64,000 nucleotides of DNA from Streptomyces fumanus (GCF_014655295.1 NZ_BNBI01000009.1:359215-423214), one strand, 5' to 3'; positions 31,428-39,558 are shown, counted from the first letter of the stretch. Numbers and translations: made by a program. Notes: generated from the sequence alone by a model not told the origin.

Positions 31428-31473
31428 CCGAGCAGGTCAGACGACTGCCAGGGCAGCCGTCCGACCTGCTCGG
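31428..31473 (-). terminator. intrinsic terminator after nusG region
   Basis: CCGAGCAGGTC (31473-31463) with GACCTGCTCGG (31438-31428) on the minus strand forms an 11-bp stem followed by TTTTCAG, downstream of nusG and before rplK. It suggests that secE-nusG and rplK-rplA are at least partly separate units. Confidence 0.8.
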
Positions 31474-31493
31474 ACGCGGTGTTTCCGAAGAAG

Positions 31494-32363
31494 CTAGTTC
31501 TTCTGGATCTGGTCGAAGCTCAGCTCGACCGGGGTCTCGCGGCCGAAGATCTCGACGAGGCCCTTGACCTTCTTCGAGTCGGCGTTGATCTCGTTGATGG
31601 TGGCCTGGAGCGTGGCGAACGGGCCGTCGGTGACGGTGACCGAGTCGCCGACCTCGAAGTCCAGCACCTGGACCTCGACCTTGCGCTGCGGCGCCGGCTT
31701 GCCCTCGGCCTCGGCGGCCTCGCGGGCGGCCTTCTCCTCGGCCTCCGGGGCGAGCATCTTGACGATCTCGTCCAGGGTCAGCGGGTACGGGTCGTAGGCG
31801 TTGCCCACGAAGCCGGTGACGCCGGGGGTGTTGCGGACGACGCCCCAGGACTCGTTGGTCAGGTCCATGCGGACCAGGACGTAGCCCGGCAGCTTGTTCT
31901 GGCGGATCGTCTTGCGGTCGCCGTTCTTGATCTGGACGACCTCTTCCTGCGGCACCTCGGCCTGGAAGATGTAGTCCTCGACGTTGAGCGAGACGGCGCG
32001 CTGCTCCAGGTTGGTCTTCACGCGGTTCTCGTAGCCGGCGTAGGTGTGGATGACGTACCACTCGCCGGGCAGGACGCGCAGTTCCTGGCGGAGCTTCTCG
32101 ACCGGGTCGATGTCGGGCTCGTCCGTGGCCTCTTCTTCTTCGGCCTCGGACTCGGCCTCGGCGTCCTCGGACTCCGTGTCCTCGGAGCCGGCGCTCTCCT
32201 CGACGTCGGCCTCGGCGGCCTCGTCGGTCTCGGCAGCCTCGACCTCGGCGGAGGTCTCGGTGTCCTCGCGGTCCGCGCCCTCGACGGCGTCGAGCTGGTC
32301 CTCGGCGGACTCGGCCCCTTCGCCGCGAGGCTCGACGGCGTCGTTCACGTTCGGGTCAGACAC
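31494..32363 (-). CDS. nusG: transcription termination/antitermination factor NusG
   Basis: A 289-residue protein. The N-terminal ~110 residues are an acidic disordered extension (rich in E, D, A and S), common in Streptomyces NusG. The NGN domain follows (WYVIHTYAGYENRVKTNLEQ, then YVLVRMDLTNESWGVVRNTP), and the C-terminal KOW domain carries FEVGDSVTVTDGPFATLQAT. NusG binds the beta' clamp and links polymerase to Rho or to ribosomes. It lies directly after secE in the conserved secE-nusG-rplK-rplA order. Confidence 0.97.
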   Translation of the reverse strand: MSDPNVNDAVEPRGEGAESAEDQLDAVEGADREDTETSAEVEAAETDEAAEADVEESAGSEDTESEDAEAESEAEEEEATDEPDIDPVEKLRQELRVLPGEWYVIHTYAGYENRVKTNLEQRAVSLNVEDYIFQAEVPQEEVVQIKNGDRKTIRQNKLPGYVLVRMDLTNESWGVVRNTPGVTGFVGNAYDPYPLTLDEIVKMLAPEAEEKAAREAAEAEGKPAPQRKVEVQVLDFEVGDSVTVTDGPFATLQATINEINADSKKVKGLVEIFGRETPVELSFDQIQKN

Positions 32364-32408
32364 GGTGGCTGCTTCTTCCTGGATACATAGGGGTGGAACA
32401 CGCGAAAG

Positions 32409-32431
32409 GAGCGCCGGGTACCTCGGCGCTC
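32409..32431 (-). terminator. short hairpin between secE and nusG
   Basis: GAGCGCCG (32431-32424 on the minus strand) pairs with CGGCGCTC (32416-32409), an 8-bp stem in the 80-bp spacer between secE and nusG, followed by CTTTCG. It may be a weak terminator or a processing site. Confidence 0.5.
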
Positions 32432-32443
32432 TTCGCTCTCGGG

Positions 32444-32731
32444 TCAGCCGAAGACGTACTTGGCGGCGTGGCTGAGCCCATAGTCAATCACGGTGACCAG
32501 GCCGATCATGATGACGACGAAGATGATCACCACAGTGGTGTACGTCGTCAGTTGGTTGCGGCTGGGCCAGACGACCTTGCGCAGCTCCGCGATGATCTGG
32601 CGGTAGAACAGTGCCAGACGCTTCAGCGGACCCTTCTTGGCCCGCTTGCCGCCCTTGCGCTGCTTCTTCTTGGAGTCCGGCGCCTCGTCCTGGGCATCAG
32701 GCATGTCGATGGAGCCCACGGCGTCCGTCAC
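32444..32731 (-). CDS. secE: preprotein translocase subunit SecE
   Basis: A 95-residue subunit of the SecYEG channel. A charged, disordered N-terminus (1-35, rich in K) leads into the conserved amphipathic helix LALFYRQIIAELRKVVWPSR. One membrane helix follows (about 63-83, VVIIFVVIMIGLVTVIDYGL). This single-TM form is usual in Gram-positive bacteria. It starts the secE-nusG pair, with tRNA-Trp just upstream. Confidence 0.97.
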   Translation of the reverse strand: MTDAVGSIDMPDAQDEAPDSKKKQRKGGKRAKKGPLKRLALFYRQIIAELRKVVWPSRNQLTTYTTVVIIFVVIMIGLVTVIDYGLSHAAKYVFG

Positions 32732-32839
32732 TCGTCCTCACCTGATTCCGGGTCGTGGCCGTGCCGCGCCCGGTCTGAGCCGCACGGCGGTGCATTGCTG
32801 TACGTACCTGCGCACACATCCTGGCGATGGAGTGTGTAG

Positions 32840-32912
32840 CAGGGCCGGAGGGACTTGAACCCCCAACCGCTGGTTTTGGAGACCAGTGCTCTACCAATTG
32901 AGCTACGACCCT
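32840..32912 (-). tRNA. trpT: tRNA-Trp (anticodon CCA)
   Basis: The minus strand folds as a standard 73-nt tRNA. The acceptor is AGGGTCG with CGGCCCT, the D arm GTAGCTCAATTGGTAGAGC, the anticodon arm CTGGTCTCCAAAACCAG with CCA at the wobble-to-third positions, and the T arm has GTTCAAG. CCA is not encoded at the 3' end. A tRNA-Trp before secE is conserved in actinobacteria. Confidence 0.95.
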
Positions 32913-33037
32913 TTGTGTGTCCCCCAACGTACCGCATCCGCCCGGGTGCTCGGTGTGCACCAGATGAGCGCGGGCCGCTGAAGGCCGACGAGGTGAGAGT
33001 GTACGTGTTCCGGGGCCGGGCGTCGAACAGTAACGGC

Positions 33038-33062
33038 CGGGCCCCGGCCCGGCCGGGGCCCG
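33038..33062. terminator. GC-rich hairpin upstream of aspC
   Basis: A perfect 11-bp stem, CGGGCCCCGGC (33038-33048) with GCCGGGGCCCG (33052-33062), and a 3-nt loop. It lies in the divergent spacer between tRNA-Trp and the aminotransferase gene. It may stop read-through from either side. Confidence 0.5.
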
Positions 33063-33184
33063 CCGGGTGAAGATCGCCCAGGCCGGATGGCGGTTCCGGA
33101 CTGGTGTTCACGCCCTCTCGGGAAGCTGTTCAGTCCGTGAAACCCGCGTGCCGGGCGGGTTACGGGTCTGGGACGATGGGCCCC

Positions 33185-34411
33185 ATGAGCGCTGCAACCC
33201 CTCCCACCGAGCGCCGGGTCTCCGCCCGAGTCGGCGCGATCTCCGAGTCCGCCACCCTCGCCGTGGACGCCAAGGCGAAGGCCCTGAAGGCCGCCGGGCG
33301 TCCGGTGATCGGCTTCGGCGCCGGTGAGCCCGACTTCCCGACCCCGGACTACATCGTCGAGGCGGCCGTCGAGGCGTGCAAGAACCCCAAGTACCACCGC
33401 TACACCCCGGCCGGCGGGCTGCCCGAGCTGAAGGCCGCGATCGCCGCGAGGACCCTGCGCGACTCCGGGTACGAGGTCGACCCGGCGCAGATCCTGGTCA
33501 CCAACGGCGGCAAGCAGGCCATCTACGAGGCGTTCGCCGCGATCCTCGACCCGGGCGACGAGGTCATCGTCCCGGCGCCGTACTGGACGACGTACCCGGA
33601 GTCGATCCGGCTGGCCGGCGGGGTGCCGGTGGAGGTCGTCACGGACGAGACGACCGGCTACCGCGTCTCGGTGGAGCAGTTGGAGGCGGCCCGCACCGAG
33701 CGGACGAAGGTGGTCCTCTTCGTCTCCCCCTCCAACCCGACCGGCGCCGTCTACCGCCGGGCCGAGGCCGAGGCGATCGGCCGCTGGGCCGTCGAGCACG
33801 GCCTGTGGGTGCTGACCGACGAGATCTACGAGCACCTGGTCTACGGCGACGCGGAGTTCACCTCGCTGCCGGCGCTCCTGCCCGAGCTGCGGGACAAGTG
33901 CATCGTGGTCAACGGGGTGGCCAAGACGTACGCCATGACCGGCTGGCGGGTCGGGTGGGTGATCGGCCCCAAGGACGTGGTGAAGGCCGCGACCAACCTC
34001 CAGTCGCACGCCACCTCCAACGTCTCGAACGTGGCGCAGGCCGCCGCGCTCGCCGCCGTCTCCGGCGGCCTGGACGCCGTGGCGGAGATGCGCGAGGCGT
34101 TCGACCGGCGCCGCCGGACCATCGTGCGGATGCTCAACGAGATCGACGGCGTGGTCTGCCCCGAGCCGGAGGGCGCGTTCTACGTCTACCCCTCGGTGAA
34201 GTCGCTGCTCGGCAAGGAGATCCGCGGCAAGCGCCCCCAGGACACGGTGGAGCTGGCCGCGCTGATCCTGGAGGAGGTCGAGGTCGCGGTGGTGCCCGGC
34301 GAGGCGTTCGGCACCCCCGGCTATCTGCGGCTGTCGTACGCGCTCGGTGACGAGGACCTCGTCGAGGGCGTCTCCCGGATCCAGAAGCTGCTGGCGGAGG
34401 CCACGGACTGA
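33185..34411 (+). CDS. aspC: aspartate aminotransferase (class I)
   Basis: A 408-residue PLP enzyme that interconverts aspartate and oxaloacetate with glutamate/2-oxoglutarate. Substrate and cofactor motifs are in place: FGAGEPDFPTPDYI, the cofactor-ring tyrosine region APYWTTYPE, SPSNPTGAVY, and the Schiff-base lysine in NGVAKTYAMTGWRVGW (about 245). LRLSYALGDEDL contains the carboxylate-binding Arg. The ATG at 33185 was chosen from alignment with the family N-terminus. Single gene with its own promoter region; a hairpin lies just after it. Confidence 0.95.
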   Translation: MSAATPPTERRVSARVGAISESATLAVDAKAKALKAAGRPVIGFGAGEPDFPTPDYIVEAAVEACKNPKYHRYTPAGGLPELKAAIAARTLRDSGYEVDPAQILVTNGGKQAIYEAFAAILDPGDEVIVPAPYWTTYPESIRLAGGVPVEVVTDETTGYRVSVEQLEAARTERTKVVLFVSPSNPTGAVYRRAEAEAIGRWAVEHGLWVLTDEIYEHLVYGDAEFTSLPALLPELRDKCIVVNGVAKTYAMTGWRVGWVIGPKDVVKAATNLQSHATSNVSNVAQAAALAAVSGGLDAVAEMREAFDRRRRTIVRMLNEIDGVVCPEPEGAFYVYPSVKSLLGKEIRGKRPQDTVELAALILEEVEVAVVPGEAFGTPGYLRLSYALGDEDLVEGVSRIQKLLAEATD

Positions 34412-34427
34412 CGTTCCGCATCAACCA

Positions 34428-34459
34428 AGGGGACCTGCAGACTTTTTTGTGGGTCCCCT
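34428..34459 (+). terminator. hairpin between aspC and add
   Basis: AGGGGACC (34428-34435) pairs with GGTCCCCT (34452-34459), an 8-bp stem with a 16-nt loop that includes a T6 run. It begins 17 bp after aspC and is a likely terminator. Confidence 0.65.
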
Positions 34460-34532
34460 GTCGTTTGTGCGAGCGGGCCCCGTTCGGGGAACGGGCTACC
34501 GGGACCCCGGTGACGTGCGGCAGGATCTGGGA

Positions 34533-35573
34533 ATGGAGCGTGTACGTGATCTCTCTGAGCTGCCGAAGGCCCATCTGCACCTGCACTTCACCGGGTCGAT
34601 GCGGCCCGCCACCCTGCTGGAGCTCGCCGACAAGTACGGCGTCCGGCTGCCCGACGTCCTCACCGAGGCGCTGAGCAGCGGGGAGTCGCCGAAGCTGCGG
34701 GCGACCGACGAGCGGGGCTGGTTCCGCTTCCAGCGGCTCTACGACGCCGCCCGCTCGTGCCTGCAGCGGCCGGAGGACATCCAGCGGCTGGTGCGCGAGG
34801 CCGCCGAGGAAGACCTGCGGGACGGCTCGGGGTGGCTGGAGATCCAGGTCGACCCCACCTCGTACGCGCCGAAGCTGGGCGGGCTGATCCCGGCGCTGGA
34901 GATCATCCTGGACGCGGTGGACAGCACCGTGCGGGAGACCGGGCTCGGGATGCGGGTGCTGGTGGCCGCCAACCGCATGAAGCACCCGCTGGACGCCCGT
35001 ACCCTGGCCCGGCTCGCGGTGCGCTACGCGGACCGGGGCGTGGTCGGCTTCGGGCTCTCCAACGACGAGCGGCGGGGCATGGCCCGGGACTTCGACCGGG
35101 CGTTCGCCATCGCGCGGGAGGGCGGGCTGCTGTCGGCGCCGCACGGGGGCGAGCTGACCGGCCCGGCCTCGGTGCGGGACTGCCTGGACGATCTCGCGGC
35201 CGACCGGATCGGGCACGGCGTCCGGGCGGCGGAGGACCCGCGGCTGCTCAAGCGGCTGGCGGACCGGCAGGTCACCTGCGAGGTCTGCCCGGCCTCCAAC
35301 GTCGCCCTCGGCGTCTACGAGAAGCCCGAGGACGTGCCGCTGCGGAGGCTGTTCGAGGCGGGGGTGCCGATGGCGCTGGGCGCCGACGACCCGCTGCTGT
35401 TCGGGTCCCGGCTGGCGGCGCAGTACGAGATCGCGCGCCGGCACCACGGTTTCACGGACGCCGAGCTGGCCGAGCTGGCCCGGCAGTCGGTGCGCGGCTC
35501 GGCGGCACCGGAGGACACCAAGGAGAAGCTGCTGTCCGGCATCGACGCCTGGCTCAGCGCCCCGGTCGGCTGA
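34533..35573 (+). CDS. add: adenosine deaminase
   Basis: A 346-residue metal-dependent purine deaminase (adenosine to inosine). Zinc-binding and catalytic motifs of the family are visible: HLHLHFTGS near the N-terminus (the first two His ligands), SAPHGGEL (His and catalytic Glu), DRIGHGV (His) and GADDPLLF (Asp pair). Three residues of the usual ELHVHLEG segment are changed, which suggests a subfamily. I chose ATG 34533 (ERVRDLSELPKAHLHLH). Its last 20 bp overlap the convergent TetR gene. Confidence 0.9.
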   Translation: MERVRDLSELPKAHLHLHFTGSMRPATLLELADKYGVRLPDVLTEALSSGESPKLRATDERGWFRFQRLYDAARSCLQRPEDIQRLVREAAEEDLRDGSGWLEIQVDPTSYAPKLGGLIPALEIILDAVDSTVRETGLGMRVLVAANRMKHPLDARTLARLAVRYADRGVVGFGLSNDERRGMARDFDRAFAIAREGGLLSAPHGGELTGPASVRDCLDDLAADRIGHGVRAAEDPRLLKRLADRQVTCEVCPASNVALGVYEKPEDVPLRRLFEAGVPMALGADDPLLFGSRLAAQYEIARRHHGFTDAELAELARQSVRGSAAPEDTKEKLLSGIDAWLSAPVG

Positions 35574-36207
35574 CCTCGCCGGTTTCGGCCCCGGACGCGG
35601 CGAGCAGGCCGGTGAGCAGGGTGCGGGCCAGACGCCGGGCGAAGTCGTCCACCGGGGGGCGGGCGCCGGGCGCCGCCGCGTCGTAGGCGAAGGCCCGCTG
35701 GGCGCAGGCGCCCAGCAGCAGGGAGGCGGCGGCGAAGGTGTCGGCGTCGGGGCGCAGCCGGCCCGCGGCCCGCTCGGCGCGCAGATAGCGGTCGAGGTCC
35801 TCGATCGGCAGGTGCGGTCCGGTGCCCAGCTCCCGCATCGCCTCGTGGTGCCGCCGCTTGAGCTGGGGCTCGGCGTACAGCGAGGCGGCGATCGGGAAGC
35901 TCTCCTCGTAGAACAGGGCCGCCCGGCGGGCGATCTCGGTGAGGTTCTCCTCCAGGGGGCGTCCCCCCGGTTCGGCGGTCAGGGCCGTCAGCAGCGGGGT
36001 CAGCTTCGGCAACCGCTCGGCGAGGACCCGGACGAAGAGGTCCTCCTTGCCGGCGAAGTACTTGTAGAGCGCGGCCTCGGAGCAGTGCGCGGCGCGGGCG
36101 ATCTCCTTGGTGGTGGCGCGGGCGAGCCCGATGGTGCCCATCAGTTCATGGGCGGCGTCCAGGAGGCGTTCCCGGGCCGGCTTGCCGGAGTGCACGGCGG
36201 CTCCCAA
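35554..36207 (-). CDS. TetR-family transcriptional regulator
   Basis: A 217-residue one-component regulator. The N-terminal HTH (about 12-58) reads RERLLDAAHELMGTIGLARA, TTKEIARAAHCSEAALYKYF and AGKEDLFVRVL, typical of TetR. The remaining helices form the ligand and dimer domain. It is divergent from the NAD(P)-binding protein at 36300. The 92-bp spacer holds two copies of an 18-bp palindrome (36223 and 36255), good candidates for its operators, so it probably represses itself and its neighbour. Confidence 0.9.
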   Translation of the reverse strand: MGAAVHSGKPARERLLDAAHELMGTIGLARATTKEIARAAHCSEAALYKYFAGKEDLFVRVLAERLPKLTPLLTALTAEPGGRPLEENLTEIARRAALFYEESFPIAASLYAEPQLKRRHHEAMRELGTGPHLPIEDLDRYLRAERAAGRLRPDADTFAAASLLLGACAQRAFAYDAAAPGARPPVDDFARRLARTLLTGLLAASGAETGEVSRPGR

Positions 36208-36222
36208 CAGACTTGACGCGTG

Positions 36223-36240
36223 GGTGAGTACTTGCTCACC
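36223..36240. promoter_or_regulatory. TetR operator copy 1
   Basis: GGTGAGTACTTGCTCACC is an 18-bp inverted repeat (extended by G/C to 20 bp) close to the TetR gene start. It shares the arms GGTGAGTA and CTCACC with the copy at 36255. Confidence 0.75.
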
Positions 36241-36254
36241 CTAGAGGAACACCC

Positions 36255-36272
36255 GGTGAGTAAACACTCACC
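36255..36272. promoter_or_regulatory. TetR operator copy 2
   Basis: GGTGAGTAAACACTCACC is the second inverted repeat, 14 bp after the first and 27 bp before the divergent gene. The two copies are three DNA turns apart centre to centre (32 bp). Confidence 0.75.
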
Positions 36273-36299
36273 CACCTTCTGCGGAATCCGGGGTACGCC

Positions 36300-36932
36300 A
36301 TGAAGCTGACCGTTTTCGGAGCCACCGGCGGAGTGGGCCGGCAGCTCGTCCGGCAGGCGCTGGACGCCGGACACCGGGTCACGGCGGTCGTCCGCGACCC
36401 CGCCCGGCTCCCGGTGACCGGCGGGGCCCTGGAGGTGGTCCGCGCCGATCTGACCGACCCGGAGGCGCTCCGGCCGGCGGTGGCGGGCCGGGACGCGGTG
36501 CTGTCCGGGCTCGGCGCCCGCCGCCGCAAGGACGCCGGTGTCGCCACCCGGCTGACCCGTACGGTGCTGGCGGCGATGGCGGCGGAGGGCGTACGGCGCC
36601 TGGTGGTCGTCAGCGCCGCGCCGCTGGGACCGGTACCGGAGGGAGAGGGTGCGCTGGACCGGGGCCTGCGCACGCTGGTCTCGGCGGTGCTCCGGGACGT
36701 CTACGCCGACCTGCGGGAGATGGAGGCGGCCCTGGCCCGCAGCGGCACCGACTGGACGGTGGTCCGGCCGCCCCGGCTCCAGGACAAGCCGCTCACCGGC
36801 CGCTACCGCACGGTCGTCGGCGGCACCCCGGCCAAGGGGCACTTCCTGAGCCGCGCCGACACGGCCCACGCGATGCTCGCGGCCCTGGGCGACCCGCGGA
36901 CGGTGGGGCAGGGGGTGGGGGTGGCGTACTGA
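36300..36932 (+). CDS. NAD(P)-binding protein, NmrA/SDR-like
   Basis: A 210-residue Rossmann-fold protein. The N-terminal GATGGVGRQLV dinucleotide-binding motif follows the first strand (MKLTVF). It resembles the NmrA-like / atypical SDR group (flavin reductase-like), with VSAAPLG and WTVVRPPRL at the family positions and no classical YxxxK pair clearly in place. It is divergent from a TetR regulator that probably controls it. Substrate unknown. Confidence 0.8.
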   Translation: MKLTVFGATGGVGRQLVRQALDAGHRVTAVVRDPARLPVTGGALEVVRADLTDPEALRPAVAGRDAVLSGLGARRRKDAGVATRLTRTVLAAMAAEGVRRLVVVSAAPLGPVPEGEGALDRGLRTLVSAVLRDVYADLREMEAALARSGTDWTVVRPPRLQDKPLTGRYRTVVGGTPAKGHFLSRADTAHAMLAALGDPRTVGQGVGVAY

Positions 36933-36972
36933 GGGACGGGAACGGCGGGTGGCGACCGCCGGCTCGGAGCCC

Positions 36973-38052
36973 TCAGAGGCTGACGCCCACCGTCACCGGT
37001 TCGTTGACCAGCGTGATGCCGAAGGCGGCGCGGACGCCGGTGACGACCTCGCGGGCCAGGGCGAGGAGGTCTTCGGTGGTCGCCTCGCCGCGGTTGGTGA
37101 GCGCGAGGGTGTGCTTGGTGGAGATCCGGGCGGGGCCGGTGCCGTACCCCTTGGTGAAGCCGGCCTGGTCGATCAGCCAGGCCGCGGAGGTCTTGGTGCG
37201 GCCCTCCCCCGCCGGGTAGGCGGGCGGCTCCGCGCCGTCGCCGAGTCTCTCCCGCACCCGGGCGCGGAAGGCGGCGAACTCCGCGTCGGTGAGGATCGGG
37301 TTGGTGAAGAACGATCCGGCCGACCAGGTGTCGTGGTCCTCGGGGTCCAGAACCATGCCCTTGCCGGCCCGCAGCTTCAGCACGGTCTCGCGGGCGTCGG
37401 CCAGCGGCACCCGGTCGCCGGGCTCGACGCCGAGGGCGCGGGCCGTCTCGGCGTAGCGGAGCGGCGCGGACAGCCCGCCGGCGTCCTCCAGGACGAAGCG
37501 GACGCGCAGCACGACGTACCGCTCGGGGTGGGCCTTGAAGAAGCTGTGGCGGTAGGAGAACGCGCACTGCTCGTTCGTCAGTACGACCGTCTCGCGGGCG
37601 GTGCGGTCGTAGGCGACGACCTCGGAGATCGTGGTGGAGACCTCCTGGCCGTACGCCCCCACGTTCTGGATCGGGGTGGCGCCCGCGGAGCCGGGGATGC
37701 CGGCCAGACACTCGATGCCGGCGAGTCCGGCCTCGACCGTGCGGGCGACGGCGTCGGTCCAGATCTCCCCGGCCGCCAGCTCCAGCGTGGTGCCGTCCAG
37801 GGAGAGGCCGCGGGTGGCGATGTGCAGGGCGGTCCCGTCGAAACCCTTGTCGCCGATCACCAGGTTGGAGCCGCCGCCGATGAGCAGCAGGGGCGTACCG
37901 CTGTCGTCGGCCTCGCGGACGGCGGCGATCACCTCGGCGTCGGTGGTCGCCGTGAGCAGCCGGGTCGCGGGGCCGCCCAGCCGGAAGGTGGTGAGCGGGG
38001 CGAGGGGGGCGTCGTGGAGTTCCTGCACGCGCTCAAGACTACGAGACGGCAC
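36973..38052 (-). CDS. murB: UDP-N-acetylenolpyruvoylglucosamine reductase
   Basis: A 359-residue FAD enzyme that reduces UDP-enolpyruvyl-GlcNAc to UDP-MurNAc in peptidoglycan synthesis. Visible motifs: the FAD-binding LLLIGGGSNLVIGDKGFDG, GIPGSAGATPIQNVGAYGQE, the FSYRHSFFK segment, the catalytic serine in WSAGSFFTNPIL, and the C-terminal KTSAAWLIDQAG. This is the type I (E. coli-like) form. The start may be a little downstream of 38052. Confidence 0.95.
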   Translation of the reverse strand: MPSRSLERVQELHDAPLAPLTTFRLGGPATRLLTATTDAEVIAAVREADDSGTPLLLIGGGSNLVIGDKGFDGTALHIATRGLSLDGTTLELAAGEIWTDAVARTVEAGLAGIECLAGIPGSAGATPIQNVGAYGQEVSTTISEVVAYDRTARETVVLTNEQCAFSYRHSFFKAHPERYVVLRVRFVLEDAGGLSAPLRYAETARALGVEPGDRVPLADARETVLKLRAGKGMVLDPEDHDTWSAGSFFTNPILTDAEFAAFRARVRERLGDGAEPPAYPAGEGRTKTSAAWLIDQAGFTKGYGTGPARISTKHTLALTNRGEATTEDLLALAREVVTGVRAAFGITLVNEPVTVGVSL

Positions 38053-38127
38053 TGACAGCGCCGCCGGGCGGAGGGCCCCGGCGGCGCGCTGTCGGGTGGG
38101 TGGGTGAGGTACCTCGGGTCAGTGGGA

Positions 38128-38333
38128 CGACGGCGGCCGAGGACCTCGGGCCGGGCGCACGACGGCCCGGGATCTGGGGCCAGGCGCACGACGGCCGAGG
38201 ACCTCACGCCAGGCGGACGGCCGCCGAGGACCTGGGGCCAGGCGCACGACGGCCGAGGACCTCACGCCAGGCGGATGGCCGCCGAGGGCCTCGGGCGAGG
38301 CGCACGACGGCCGAGGACTTCAGGCGAGGCGGA
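38128..38333. repeat. 29-bp tandem repeat array at the 3' end of the hadB-like gene
   Basis: Seven consecutive units (the first 32 bp, the others 29 bp) start at 38128, 38160, 38189, 38218, 38247, 38276 and 38305. An eighth partial copy lies inside the coding region from 38334. Units 3 and 5 are identical (begin CGACGGCCGAGGACCTCACG). The last unit contains the stop codon of the hadB-like gene (38320-38322), so the array appears to be reiterated copies of the gene's 3' end. No unique spacers lie between the units. It fills most of the 267-bp murB-hadB spacer. Confidence 0.9.
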
Positions 38334-38760
38334 CGACGGCCCGGGACATGCCGAGGACCTTCTGGCCGGCGCTCGTCGCGGTGAGGTCGACGCGGACCTT
38401 GTTGTCGTCGAGCTTGGCGGCGACCTTGCCGCTGACCTCGATCAGGGCGCCCTGGTCGTCGTCGGGGACGACGACGGGCTTGGTGAAGCGGACGCCGTAC
38501 TCGACGATCGCGCCGGGGTCGCCGGCCCAGTCGGTGACGACCCGGGCGGCCTCGGCCATGGTGAACATGCCGTGCGCGATGACGTCGGGCAGGCCGACGT
38601 CCTTGGCGAACCGCTCGTTCCAGTGGATCGGGTTGAAGTCGCCGGAGGCGCCCGCGTACCGCACCAGGGTGGCGCGGTCCACGGGGAAGGTCTGTGCGGG
38701 CAGCTCGGTGCCGACCTCGACGTCGGTGTAGGAGATCTTCGCCGTCATGGGGGTGCTCAC
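38320..38760 (-). CDS. MaoC-like (R)-hydratase, HadB-like
   Basis: A 146-residue hot-dog-fold dehydratase. The conserved hydratase segment YAGASGDFNPIHWNE (Asp and His of the active site, about 36-50) and AHGMFTMAEAARVV are intact. In mycobacteria the HadA-HadB pair dehydrates 3-hydroxyacyl-ACP in fatty acid elongation, and the gene order rpmG-hadA-hadB-tRNA-Trp-secE is similar. In Streptomyces the substrate is unknown. Its stop codon lies within the first unit of a tandem repeat array. Confidence 0.85.
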   Translation of the reverse strand: MSTPMTAKISYTDVEVGTELPAQTFPVDRATLVRYAGASGDFNPIHWNERFAKDVGLPDVIAHGMFTMAEAARVVTDWAGDPGAIVEYGVRFTKPVVVPDDDQGALIEVSGKVAAKLDDNKVRVDLTATSAGQKVLGMSRAVVRLA

Positions 38761-39209
38761 GCCTCCTCGGCCGCGCGGGCGACCAGCTTCGTCCAGGCGG
38801 TCACGACGTGCTCGCCGGCCTCGTCGTGGACCTCGCCGCGGATGTCCAGGATGTCGTTGCCCGCGAGGGACTTGACGCCCTCGATGGTCGAGGTGACGGT
38901 GAGCCGGTCGCCGGCCCGCACGGGGCGGGTGTACGCGAACTTCTGGTCGCCGTGCACCACCCGGCTGTAGTCCAGGCCGAGCTGGGGGTCCTGGACGACC
39001 TGCCCGGCCGCCTTGAACGTGATGGAGAACACGAACGTCGGCGGTGCGATCACGTCCGGGTGACCGAGCGCCTTGGCCGCCTCCGCGTCCGTGTACGCGG
39101 GATTGGGGTCGCCCACCGCCTCCGCGAACTCCCGGATCTTCTCCCGGCCCACTTCGTAGGGCGCGGTGGGCGGATAGGTCCGCCCCACGAAGGACTGGTC
39201 GAGCGCCAT
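38757..39209 (-). CDS. MaoC-like dehydratase subunit, HadA-like
   Basis: A 150-residue hot-dog-fold protein of the UPF0336/HadA type (begins MALDQSFVGRTYPPTAPYEV). It includes FAEAVGDPNPAYTDAEAA, where the hydratase His is missing as in HadA subunits. It therefore probably provides structure and substrate binding while the neighbouring subunit is catalytic. It overlaps that gene by 4 bp (ATGA), supporting a heterodimer. Located just after rpmG. Confidence 0.85.
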   Translation of the reverse strand: MALDQSFVGRTYPPTAPYEVGREKIREFAEAVGDPNPAYTDAEAAKALGHPDVIAPPTFVFSITFKAAGQVVQDPQLGLDYSRVVHGDQKFAYTRPVRAGDRLTVTSTIEGVKSLAGNDILDIRGEVHDEAGEHVVTAWTKLVARAAEEA

Positions 39210-39259
39210 GGGCTCGGCACCTCCTGCTGGTCTCTGCGATCGTTGCCGGTCAAACGACG

Positions 39260-39291
39260 CGAGGCCGCCCCCAGTTCCGGGGACGGCCTCG
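39260..39291 (-). terminator. hairpin after rpmG
   Basis: CGAGGCCG (39260-39267) pairs with CGGCCTCG (39284-39291), extended inward by CCCC/GGGG, in the 96-bp spacer between rpmG and the HadA-like gene on the minus strand. Confidence 0.7.
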
Positions 39292-39305
39292 TGTACGAGC
39301 CTGAT

Positions 39306-39470
39306 TTATCGCGTTTCGCGGTGCGCGGTGTGCGCATTGCAACGCGGGCAGTGCTTCTTCATCTCAAGACGGTCCGGGTTGTTACGCCGGTTCTTCTTGG
39401 TGATGTAGTTCCGCTCCTTGCACTCCACGCAGGCCAGCGTGATCTTCGGGCGGACGTCGGTGGCAGCCAC
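39306..39470 (-). CDS. rpmG: 50S ribosomal protein L33 (zinc-binding form)
   Basis: A 54-residue ribosomal protein from GTG 39470 (AATDVRPKITLACVECKERN). The four zinc-binding cysteines are present as CVEC and CPRC, so this is the C+ paralogue, not the zinc-free form induced on zinc starvation. It ends NAHTAHRETR. Streptomyces usually carry a second rpmG elsewhere under Zur control. Confidence 0.95.
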   Translation of the reverse strand: MAATDVRPKITLACVECKERNYITKKNRRNNPDRLEMKKHCPRCNAHTAHRETR

Positions 39471-39558
39471 GTGAGTGCTCCTTGACGAACGGGTTGACTT
39501 GATTAACGCATAAAGAGTAGCCGACCGAAGGACCGACCCCGCAATCGGCTACTGTGAG

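Noticed and set aside
38128..38333. CRISPR array
   Set aside because: Units are directly adjacent with no unique spacers and derive from a coding 3' end; no cas genes are nearby.
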